Origin: an uncultured Methanomicrobiales archaeon
GTDB lineage: Archaea > Halobacteriota > Methanomicrobia > Methanomicrobiales > Methanospirillaceae
DNA: 64,000 bases
Direction: 5' to 3'
NCBI GenBank assembly: GCA_949320185.1
Contig: CASGHK010000023.1
Location: 1 to 64,000, forward strand
Below the pieces are notes generated by a model. That model was given only the letters and a program-made list of their open reading frames with translations. It was not told the origin of the DNA and did not search any database. Below are positions 19,408-27,877 of the stretch, one piece after another; position 1 is the first letter of the stretch; every line of letters starts with the position of its first letter. Made by a program: the position numbers and the translations under genes.

Positions 19408-21380
19408 GGACGCACATTCTCTGTGCGGTCCTTTTCCTCTGCCTGCTCCTGGTCCCGATCGCGGTCTCCGCGTACGACGACGTGGGTGGCCTGAAGGCGC
19501 ATACCGCCATCAACACCAACGCCGTCACCCTCTTCCAGTCCCAGCTGATGCCGGCGGACCCGTATCTCAAGACCCCGCTCGCCACCCTGGACGGCACCCC
19601 CTGCTGGGGGTATGCCTGGGAGCCGGAGGAGAACGGGGGGCCCGGAGAGATGATCCTGGCACCTGCGACCCGGCCGGACCTCAAAAAGCAGAAGAGCATG
19701 AAGGACTGGATCATCGGAGGCGGCTATTCGGCGGACGAACCCGAAGGCCCGAGCGCCCTGGTTCACTTCTACGACCCGATGGCTGGAGAGGGGCAACGCC
19801 ATCTGACCGATCAGCAGTTCGTGACCAATCTCCTCCACCATGTATCGAGCACCCTCAATGCCAACCCGGAGACGGACGCGCGCGACTGGGGGCTCAAAGA
19901 CCTGAGCCGGGACATGGAGATCTACGGCATCAACTTCATCCAGGAGTACGCCTACGACGATGCAAAGGAGAACCTGAAGAAGGCCCTCGCGTCGCACGAG
20001 AATAACAACGAGTTCTACGGGAGGGCATGGCGGGGCGTCGGAGAGACCATGCACATGATCTCGGACATGACCGTTCCCGCGCACGTGAGAAACGATGGGC
20101 ATGCTTCACTCCTACAGGACTCGGACCCGTACGAAAGCACGACGAACTTTCAGCACGTGAACGCGTACGCCGGCAATAGCGCGGCGCCGCTCGTCTATCG
20201 GAAGAACCTCAACGGGCTGATGCACGACGTCGCCCTGTTTACCAATACCAATTATCTCTCGAAGGACACGATCCCGGGCCAGACGACGTCGGCGACCAAG
20301 TACTCCCTGCCTGATATCACGAAGATGGAGGTGATCAAAGGAGGCTCCCTCGACGGGTACCTCAAGGACTCTGAGGGAAGGGTGACGGCGGCGCCCAATT
20401 CATGGACGAAAAAGCTCTGGAACGGTCAGGCGTACACGATCAACCCGACCGTGGTCGATGCACAGCGCCAGGTCCTCATTCCCACTGCCGTGCGTTCCAG
20501 TGCAACTGTGCTCGATCGATTCCTCCCGCGGTTCGAGGTGACGATGAGCTACTCGCCCGTCGATCCCAACAGCCCCGATTCCGGCAGATACACGATGCAT
20601 GGAGAGATCAGGGTTGCGAAGGATGCCTGGAACCAGCTGGAATGGCCGACGCGCCTCGAGGTGAACAATGGCGCAACGATCGTCCTGACCGGAAAGGACG
20701 GCAAATCGAGGCAGGTGAAGGTGGACCCGAAGATCGTGAAGACCATGAACGAGTTCTCGTACGACTTCAGGGCGGAGCCCGGTGAGACCGTGGACCTGAT
20801 GTACGACCTGGGAGGGTACTGCGTCTATGCCAAGAAGGACGTGGGAACCGGGCTGAAACCCGGGGTCTGGAAGTTCACGGGGAAACAGGGGTGGCCCAAC
20901 GAGATCGCCATCGTCAGGAACGCACAGGGTGTCCTCGTCGCTGAGTATCGCAATCCAGCCGGCATGTCGATGGTCTATACTTTTGAAGAGAGCACTGTTC
21001 CCCTGGACTCAAAGAAGACGGATCCCGCCTTCCGAGAGCTCTTCGAGGAGGGTATTCGCCAGGGTTTCTTCACCACCGGTCAGAAGACGATCGGTGTCTT
21101 CACCGCGCGGATGAAGAACCCGGACCCAACGGAATGCAGCACCTGGGACCTCGTGATAAAAGGGGGTGTCTCGCATGACGGACGGAAGTTCATTGCCTCG
21201 TACGCAGTGGCGTATGTCTGCGGATCCAACAGTAATCAATTTTATGATGAAAATCTGATGGGGACATGGCTTCGTGATAACACCGGGGGAGCGGTCGACG
21301 GGAGTTATGCCGCTCCGGTCACCAGTACGAATAACGGGGTCGCATTGCCTGTGGGTGTTAATCCGTTAGCAAATCAGTAA
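19392..21380 (+). CDS. Secreted protein with zinc-dependent phospholipase C-like His/Asp signature
   Basis: Signal peptide MEDLLRTHILCAVLFLCLLLVPIAVSAYDDVGGLKAHTAI; GRAWRGVGETMHMISDMTVPAHVRNDGH resembles the GE-xxH-xxxD-xxxPxH motif; start overlaps the zinc-ribbon gene. Confidence 0.6.
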   Translation: MEDLLRTHILCAVLFLCLLLVPIAVSAYDDVGGLKAHTAINTNAVTLFQSQLMPADPYLKTPLATLDGTPCWGYAWEPEENGGPGEMILAPATRPDLKKQKSMKDWIIGGGYSADEPEGPSALVHFYDPMAGEGQRHLTDQQFVTNLLHHVSSTLNANPETDARDWGLKDLSRDMEIYGINFIQEYAYDDAKENLKKALASHENNNEFYGRAWRGVGETMHMISDMTVPAHVRNDGHASLLQDSDPYESTTNFQHVNAYAGNSAAPLVYRKNLNGLMHDVALFTNTNYLSKDTIPGQTTSATKYSLPDITKMEVIKGGSLDGYLKDSEGRVTAAPNSWTKKLWNGQAYTINPTVVDAQRQVLIPTAVRSSATVLDRFLPRFEVTMSYSPVDPNSPDSGRYTMHGEIRVAKDAWNQLEWPTRLEVNNGATIVLTGKDGKSRQVKVDPKIVKTMNEFSYDFRAEPGETVDLMYDLGGYCVYAKKDVGTGLKPGVWKFTGKQGWPNEIAIVRNAQGVLVAEYRNPAGMSMVYTFEESTVPLDSKKTDPAFRELFEEGIRQGFFTTGQKTIGVFTARMKNPDPTECSTWDLVIKGGVSHDGRKFIASYAVAYVCGSNSNQFYDENLMGTWLRDNTGGAVDGSYAAPVTSTNNGVALPVGVNPLANQ

Positions 21381-21710
21381 AGCCAGACCACAACCAATTT
21401 TTTTCAACCATATGCCCCTCTCCCGAACCATCTCCTGGCAGAAAGGGGAGGACGTTCTTCGGTTCGGCAGATCGCGAGCCCCGCCTCGGGGGAAGTTGTT
21501 CCTTCCAGGACAGCTGTCGTGCCTGCGTCTCTCGCTTTGTTCAGGTGGTTTGACGTGCGCCCCCGCTCTGGGGCGCCGGGTATGCAATACCACGCCTCCT
21601 GGAAAGAACGAGACACCTCTGCACCCCCATTTCGAGATTGCTGTAACTGGAGGCGTCTGTTGGAGAACCGGGCGTAAACTTGATCACCATCGTGTTTCCA
21701 CCTACTCTCG

Positions 21711-22214
21711 ATGCGACAAGCAATCCTCCTCGTCGGCATGCTCCTAGTCGGGTGTGGGTGTATCTCGCTCTTGGAGAGTGCGGACAAATGGAACAACCAG
21801 GGCGAGACCCATCACACCATGGGCCGGTACAGCGAGGCGGTGACTGCCTTCGATCGGGCTATCGCCATCGACCCGGATCATGAGGATGCCTGGAAGAACC
21901 GGGGCCTCTCGCTCGCCATGCTGAACAGGACGTCCGAGTCGGAGGAGTCCTTTGTTCGCGCCATCGCTCTCGATCCGACCGATGCAGAGATCTATTACTA
22001 CCAGGCACTTGCCAGGAATGCATCCGGAGACCACGCCGGTGCCCTCGCGAGCGTCGAGAGGGCCGTCGCGATCGCCCCGAAAGACCGTGACGATGCAATC
22101 ACCCTCTTTTCGTCCCTGAAAACCCAGGGCGACCTCCTTTCTCTCGAAGGACGCCACGAGGAGGCGAACCGGTCGTACACCCGAGCCCACGAGGTGATGC
22201 AGAGCACGATCTGA
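21711..22214 (+). CDS. Small TPR-repeat lipoprotein-like protein
   Basis: Hydrophobic N-terminus with VGCGC; WNNQGETHHTMGRYSEAVTAFDRAIAIDPDHEDAWKNRGLSLAMLN TPR units. Confidence 0.75.
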   Translation: MRQAILLVGMLLVGCGCISLLESADKWNNQGETHHTMGRYSEAVTAFDRAIAIDPDHEDAWKNRGLSLAMLNRTSESEESFVRAIALDPTDAEIYYYQALARNASGDHAGALASVERAVAIAPKDRDDAITLFSSLKTQGDLLSLEGRHEEANRSYTRAHEVMQSTI

Positions 22215-22514
22215 CTCTCGGGCAGGATCTTGCAGCGTCCAACTCATCCCAATCATGATGTCGCCGGGCTTGTCGCCGCCGTGCATTGGCGAGAACCCGG
22301 TGAAACGTGTATATGGGGAATGAAGCGAGGAACTCCCCGTACGGCTGTCTGTCCCAGGTGGGCAAAAGTTGCTCATTCATGATAATTTCGCTCGTCCTGG
22401 TTCGTTCCAGGGAACCGTTGCGGCAATGATACTGGCCTTCTGACCGGGACGACAGCCCATCACCGCCCGCGAGCAGTTCGACACCGCCAGCTGGATCAGT
22501 TCGAGGGCCATGGA

Positions 22515-22826
22515 TAGATCAGGTTCCTGGTCGAGCCCGCCCCCTCCGGCTCGATCAAGGTGATCTGCGAGGACGACGGCGCCGGTGTTTCCGCCGCCGA
22601 CAAAGGACGGATCTTCGAGCGCAGGTGCGGCCGGAACACAGGGTTCGGGCTCTACCTCGCACGGGAGATCCTGGGGATCACGAGCATGTCGTTCCTGGTG
22701 ACGGGGGCGCCGGGAGCGGGCGCCCGGTTCGAGATCGTGGCGCCGCCTAGCGCCTGCCGCCTGCCGCAATCGACCGTGCTGTCACGTCCGGGGATCGGCC
22801 CTGCTGAACTCGAGCCTCTGTCAGAA
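22515..22826 (+). pseudogene. Duplicated C-terminal fragment of a histidine kinase
   Basis: Near-identical nucleotides to 17640-17860 (gatcaggttcctggtcgagcc...); CEDDGAGVSAADKGRIFERRCGRNTGFGLYLAREILGITS with no kinase N-terminus. Confidence 0.75.
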
Positions 22827-23729
22827 TGAGACTCGTTCTGCCGGGAGGTGGTGGAGCCATACTCCCAGGGTCGGCAGAACGACGGTCTCGCCATCGACGC
22901 CCTGCTCGGTCAGCCACAGGTTTCCCCCGGCGAAGGGACGAGCGCTCGCATTCCTGATGACGAGGCCGGCCTCGCTCCCTGTGGCGATGTTCCGCGTTAT
23001 GACGGACCGCTCCGTTCGGTCGAGCCAGATAGCAGCGAGTCGGTTCCCGAAGGCCGAGGTGTCGGTGATCTCAAGGCCACCAGTATCAGCGGCAGCAACG
23101 CCTGGATAGCCGTTCTTTTCCAGGGAACATTTCCGGACACGAGCTGTCTCAGTCCTCTCGAAATAGATCCCGTTCAACCCGTTCTCCGAGGCGTTGCAGC
23201 CCTCAATTGCGATATTCTGGGAACCGGCGAGATAGAAACCGACGTCGGCATTCCCCATGGCGGTGGTCCCTGACATCCGACACCCATCCGAGGCGTCTAT
23301 AGCGATTCCGGGGAGTGCATTCCCGCTGGCGACGCAGTCCTGAACCTCGATCTCACGGCAATGCTCGACATAGATGCCGTTCGCGGTGCAGTTCTCTGCG
23401 TGCACCCGCTCGACCCGAACATGGTCGGCATCGCGCACCTCGATCCCGACCTCCCAGCCGGCAAGGCTGAGGTTCCGGACTGTCACGTTGGATACCGGCC
23501 CGTCGATGAACAGGCCGCGCGTCTCCGCGCCGGACGACCCGAGTACCTGATGACCGTTACCGTCCAGAGCGACGTCTCCGGTGCGGACCGTGATCCCCCC
23601 TTCAGCGACGTCCGCTATCAGCCGGTACTCGCCCGGTGTGGTGATCTCCGCCGGGCCCGAGATCTCAATCGCTCCCGAGGTGCCGGCGACCACCAGAGCG
23701 CAGAGGAGCGCGGCAACGGATCGGATCAT
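22821..23729 (-). CDS. Right-handed parallel beta-helix (NosD/PbH1-like) secreted protein
   Basis: Signal peptide; repeated motifs VSNVTVRNLSLAGWEVGIEVRDADHVRVERVHAENCTANGIYVEHCREIEVQDCVASGN; ATGA overlap with upstream gene. Confidence 0.75.
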   Translation of the reverse strand: MIRSVAALLCALVVAGTSGAIEISGPAEITTPGEYRLIADVAEGGITVRTGDVALDGNGHQVLGSSGAETRGLFIDGPVSNVTVRNLSLAGWEVGIEVRDADHVRVERVHAENCTANGIYVEHCREIEVQDCVASGNALPGIAIDASDGCRMSGTTAMGNADVGFYLAGSQNIAIEGCNASENGLNGIYFERTETARVRKCSLEKNGYPGVAAADTGGLEITDTSAFGNRLAAIWLDRTERSVITRNIATGSEAGLVIRNASARPFAGGNLWLTEQGVDGETVVLPTLGVWLHHLPAERVSF

Positions 23730-25726
23730 CGATCGCAGTTCTGGAAGGTGCCGGCGCATACGATGTACTCCGTGCCGTTCGAACCCCGGATCATTCGGCA
23801 GTAGGTGGTCTTATTCGAGAGGCGACTCTCGGCCAGGTTGACATAGATGTAGTCGACCCAGCCCGTCCCCTTCGATCGTGCGGTCTCGAGGAAGCGGTCA
23901 CGGAAGGGTGTCCCGGCGACATCGGTCTTGCCGTGGTAGTTCAGCCCCACCAGGCGGGGGTTCGCCGCGTGGGCGACCATCGTCAGGCCCGTATCGTAGA
24001 CAAAGGCATAGACTTCGGGATCAGACGGGTCGCGGAACGGCGCGGCGCCGCTGTTGATCCTGGCCAGGGTCCCCGGGGCGTCCGCCGCAAGCCTCTCGGC
24101 CGTAAGGTCCACAACCGCCTTCGCACCGCTCGTGTTCGACCGGGTGCTCGAGCACTCGGGGCCGACATAGCGGTAGAGTATCCTCTCGTACGGCGCGACT
24201 CCAACCGCGTCCTTCTCGGTCTTCAAGGCAGTGATCGTCGAGTTGAACGCCTCGACCACGACCGGTGAGGTGTTGCGGTTGAAGGCGAAGAACATCTCCT
24301 GCTCCCCGAGCGTCGTGGCGACCTCGAAGCTATTCGGGTCGACACCATACCGGGAGAGGAGGCTTCGGGCCGGGAGGAGGGGGTACGCAAGGGCAGCGGC
24401 ACTCCCGTTCCGGACCGCTTCGACCATGGCGGCGGGCCCGGACTCGACCCGGATCGCAGCCTCCGGGACCCCTGCCTGCCGCAGCAGCGAGACCGAGACG
24501 TCGTCGCGGATCGTCACGATCCGGAGACCGGCAAGGTCTCCGTTGACAGGTGCGTGGTCGCGGTCGACCAGGACCACATACTGGAGACGGCCGATGGGGC
24601 CTGCCCATTGGAAGAGCTCCTCGCGCTCGGGCGTCCGAGCGGTGGAGAAGACGACCGAGTGGTTGGACTCGAGCGCGGCGCGGTATCCGTCGGCCCACGT
24701 GCCGAGCCTCACCTGGTCGGGTCGGAGCGTGGCGTTCAACTGCTCAGTTGCCGCCCGGAGCATCTCCGGAGCGATCCCCTCGACCGTCCGGTTCACCCCC
24801 GTATTGAACGGCGGGTACTCCTCGGTGAGGAACGTCATCCGCGAGAGGGCTTCGGCGGGCAGGTACCGGACGAGCACCTCCTCGCGGACCGTCAGGTTGT
24901 CGGGGTTCCGCTCGACCGAGAGCCGGTCGAGGGCCGCCTGGAACCGGGCGACCGTCTCGTCGGGGGTCTGGAGGTTGAACGCGAACCACGTCTCGACCTC
25001 GGCGAGCGTGTAGATCTGCACGAAACGGGTGGGGCTCCGGTTCCCCTGCGCGGCGAGCATCTGGCCCGCCGCCTCGCCGTAGGCGAAGGCGTCGATCTCC
25101 CCCGTTTCGATCCAGGCGGGGAGGTCCTCCTGGCGATCGGCGAGCCGTACCTGCCCGGCAGGGACGCCGAGGTCGGCCAGTGTCTGGACCGCGGCATCAT
25201 CCCGGACCACGCCGATCCGGAATCGGGCAAGGTCCGCCGGCCCGGTGATCGTCACGTTCCCGCCCCGGGGCGCGAAGATGACCGACCGCTCGGGTGCGAT
25301 CGGACCGGCCCACTTGAACTCGTGCTCGCGCGATGGGAGGCGGGACGTTGCGAAGAGGACCGTGTTCGGCTCGGTGCGCGTCCGGTTGTAGGCGACCTCC
25401 CAGGGGAGGGTTTCGACCTCGTCGACGTGCTGGGTGCTTCCGAGCTGCAGAAGGGTCCTGTTCAGCAGGTCGATCGAGATCCCGGCGAGCACCCCGTTAT
25501 CGTGATAGTTGAAGGGGGGATACTCCTCGGTGAGAAAGACCAGGCGGTCAGTTGTCGATGGCGTACTCGTCGTCCCGGATGTGCTCGGGACGGGACTCCC
25601 GCCCGGGGTGCTCGGGGTGGTCGTGCAGCCCGCGATCAGCATGGCTGCCAGGAGCAGCACTGTGATAGATACGTGGATGATGGAGCGCATCACTCTTCCC
25701 GGTGATAGTATGATCTCGGTCGCCAT
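23726..25726 (-). CDS. Lipoprotein with two tandem SBP_bac_3-like solute-binding domains plus a C-terminal single Cache domain
   Basis: Lipobox MLIAGC; two LxFLTEEYPPFN...AGPI modules; C-terminal AFVYDTGLTMVAHAANPRLVGLNYHGKTDVAGTPFRDRFLETARSKGTGWVDYIYVN Cache-like. Confidence 0.8.
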   Translation of the reverse strand: MATEIILSPGRVMRSIIHVSITVLLLAAMLIAGCTTTPSTPGGSPVPSTSGTTSTPSTTDRLVFLTEEYPPFNYHDNGVLAGISIDLLNRTLLQLGSTQHVDEVETLPWEVAYNRTRTEPNTVLFATSRLPSREHEFKWAGPIAPERSVIFAPRGGNVTITGPADLARFRIGVVRDDAAVQTLADLGVPAGQVRLADRQEDLPAWIETGEIDAFAYGEAAGQMLAAQGNRSPTRFVQIYTLAEVETWFAFNLQTPDETVARFQAALDRLSVERNPDNLTVREEVLVRYLPAEALSRMTFLTEEYPPFNTGVNRTVEGIAPEMLRAATEQLNATLRPDQVRLGTWADGYRAALESNHSVVFSTARTPEREELFQWAGPIGRLQYVVLVDRDHAPVNGDLAGLRIVTIRDDVSVSLLRQAGVPEAAIRVESGPAAMVEAVRNGSAAALAYPLLPARSLLSRYGVDPNSFEVATTLGEQEMFFAFNRNTSPVVVEAFNSTITALKTEKDAVGVAPYERILYRYVGPECSSTRSNTSGAKAVVDLTAERLAADAPGTLARINSGAAPFRDPSDPEVYAFVYDTGLTMVAHAANPRLVGLNYHGKTDVAGTPFRDRFLETARSKGTGWVDYIYVNLAESRLSNKTTYCRMIRGSNGTEYIVCAGTFQNCDR

Positions 25727-25794
25727 TTATGGGTGGCGAAGAGCCCGCCCGGCCCCGACTCCCCGGGAGGGCCGGCGGGCGTCGCTGGGCTGAT

Positions 25795-27765
25795 TCAGCG
25801 CCGGAACTCGATCCAGTCGAGGTTCTGGGCGTCGCCGACAAACTGCACCCGGAGCCGATGGGTCCCCGCACCCAGTGTCATCGGCACGGTCACGGTCCGC
25901 CAGGCGCCGAAGCTTCCGGTGCGGGGCACGTCCACCACCGCCCTGCGCGCCCCGTCGACCCAGGCCCAGACCTGCCGTCCGGACCAGGGGGTTGCGACCC
26001 TGAAGGAGGCGTGGTGGGTTCCGGCCTGCCTCACCGAGAGGGTGTACTCGAGCCATTCCGACGACTTTACCCATCCGACGTCGTAGTTCGAACCGCCCGG
26101 TTCGATGTCGACGTCATCCTGCCGATATGCTCCCCCAGCGTTTCCGCGGGTCGTGTCGCGGTAACCGCCTGCGTCGTAGTCCTCCGCCTCGATGCGGCCG
26201 GGGACCGAACTGGGTGCGACCGGGGGACGGGTCGGTGTGATAGTCGGACCCATGGTGGTCGGGACCGCGGTCACCGTGACCGTCGGGGTCGGCGCCGCAC
26301 CGATGGAGAACGGCACAGTCTCTGCCGTGCCGGCCACGACGGTGCCGGCCTCGTCGCGCCCCTGGAGGCGAAGAGTATACCGGCCGGCAGGTACGCCGGC
26401 GCCGACGGCGCCGCCGAACTCGTAGGTCGAGTAGACGATCTCCGTGGGCTTTGCAGGGTTGGTCCGCCGCCCGAGTTCGACCGGAATGGTCGATCCGGCA
26501 ACCACGGTGCCTGCATCGTTCACAAGGGTCCAGTCGATCGAGGCGATCCGGTTCGTCGGTTTCCCGTCCTTGCCGGACGGCCCGGGGACGACCGGTGCTG
26601 GGATCGGTGCAACCACGCCGTACAGGAGGCAGGTCTCGCCAGGTCCGACCGCGATCCCGTCGCCGGGGGTGAGGTCGAGTCGTTTCGGCGTGTCGTCGGC
26701 AAGGTCGACCGTCGGGTCGAGGGCGCTACCTGGCCGGAGTTCCGCCCGTGTAATCGCAAGCCGGTCGGTCGGGGAGAGGTCCGAGAGGGCTGAGTCGAAC
26801 GAGACACGGGTGCCATTCTCGCGGGCCACGAAGGTGAAGGACGGCTCCCCTGCCGCGTAGTAATGGTAGGTGGTGCGGGGCGAGTCGGCGACACCCGTGC
26901 GGATGAGGGTGGAGACCTCGACCGTGTAGGTGGCCGAGTAGTTGCGGATGTCGTAGATGAAGAGATCGTTCTCGGCCGTGCCGACCATATCGACGTCCGT
27001 GCCGGGGCAGTCGTTTACGACCTCGATCGCGTTATTCACCACCCAGCGGCCCGGGATCACGAACCCATTCGAGTTCCAGTAGAAGTACCCGGGAAAGGAG
27101 TCCTGGTATGTCCGGTATCCACGCTCGTTCGCGAACGCGATCAACCGGTTCTTCTGCACCGGGGGCGAGAACCGCCCGAGGGCGGCATGCGTCTTTCCGA
27201 GCGTGATTCGCTTCTCCGCCGTCAGCCCCTCGAGCCCGTTCGAGAGCCCGGTGACGCGGACCGTATACTCGCCCGCGACCAGGTCCTCGAGGGGGCGCCC
27301 GTCCCGGTCAGTGTAGTTGGTGTCGAAGTGGCGGGTGGCGCCGCCGAGGACGAGGCCCGCATAGTACTCGGGTGTCACCACAACCTTGTTCCAGGTCTCG
27401 AGGAACCCCCCCGGCTCGCACACCAGGTCCGGGACCATCACCGTGCCCTTCGACGATCCGTTGGGATAATCGGCCTCGATCGCGGAGAGGGGTGTTGTCC
27501 CGGTGGCGGGATCGACGTGGCTCTCGACCACGCGGACAGGTATGCCGGAGGCGGTGCTTCCCCGGAAGACCTCGATCCGGATGTCGCCAGGTGCCGAGAC
27601 TCCGGCGGGGATCGGTCCCATCACGTAAAAGTCGCGCATCTCGGCCATCAGCGTCTCGTTCGGGGACGGGGCGCTGATAGTAAGGGTGTTGGCTCCTGCG
27701 GCGTCCGCGACGAAGGCGGTGCCCAGGAGCAGCAGGACGGCGATCAGGAATCGTACGCGTTTCAT
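25795..27765 (-). CDS. Secreted surface protein with C-terminal carbohydrate-binding module (CBM6-like)
   Basis: Signal peptide; Thr/Pro linker; VPGRIEAEDYDAGGYRDTTRGNAGGAYRQDDVDIEPGG...DWIEF typical of CBM6. Confidence 0.75.
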   Translation of the reverse strand: MKRVRFLIAVLLLLGTAFVADAAGANTLTISAPSPNETLMAEMRDFYVMGPIPAGVSAPGDIRIEVFRGSTASGIPVRVVESHVDPATGTTPLSAIEADYPNGSSKGTVMVPDLVCEPGGFLETWNKVVVTPEYYAGLVLGGATRHFDTNYTDRDGRPLEDLVAGEYTVRVTGLSNGLEGLTAEKRITLGKTHAALGRFSPPVQKNRLIAFANERGYRTYQDSFPGYFYWNSNGFVIPGRWVVNNAIEVVNDCPGTDVDMVGTAENDLFIYDIRNYSATYTVEVSTLIRTGVADSPRTTYHYYAAGEPSFTFVARENGTRVSFDSALSDLSPTDRLAITRAELRPGSALDPTVDLADDTPKRLDLTPGDGIAVGPGETCLLYGVVAPIPAPVVPGPSGKDGKPTNRIASIDWTLVNDAGTVVAGSTIPVELGRRTNPAKPTEIVYSTYEFGGAVGAGVPAGRYTLRLQGRDEAGTVVAGTAETVPFSIGAAPTPTVTVTAVPTTMGPTITPTRPPVAPSSVPGRIEAEDYDAGGYRDTTRGNAGGAYRQDDVDIEPGGSNYDVGWVKSSEWLEYTLSVRQAGTHHASFRVATPWSGRQVWAWVDGARRAVVDVPRTGSFGAWRTVTVPMTLGAGTHRLRVQFVGDAQNLDWIEFRR

Positions 27766-27877
27766 CAGCTCTCTCCGTAGTGAGACTGGTCCTCCCGGGC
27801 GGATATACTATTGCTGATGGTCGGGCGACCCGGAACAATTCAATGAGCTTAACACCTGCCCGAGTCTACCCCTCATC

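Noticed and set aside
22377-22510. Minus frame SMALELIQLAVSNCSRAVMGCRPGQKASIIAATVPWNEPGRAKLS* as a transposase tail
   Set aside because: Suggestive but I cannot match it to a known transposase family; needs blastx
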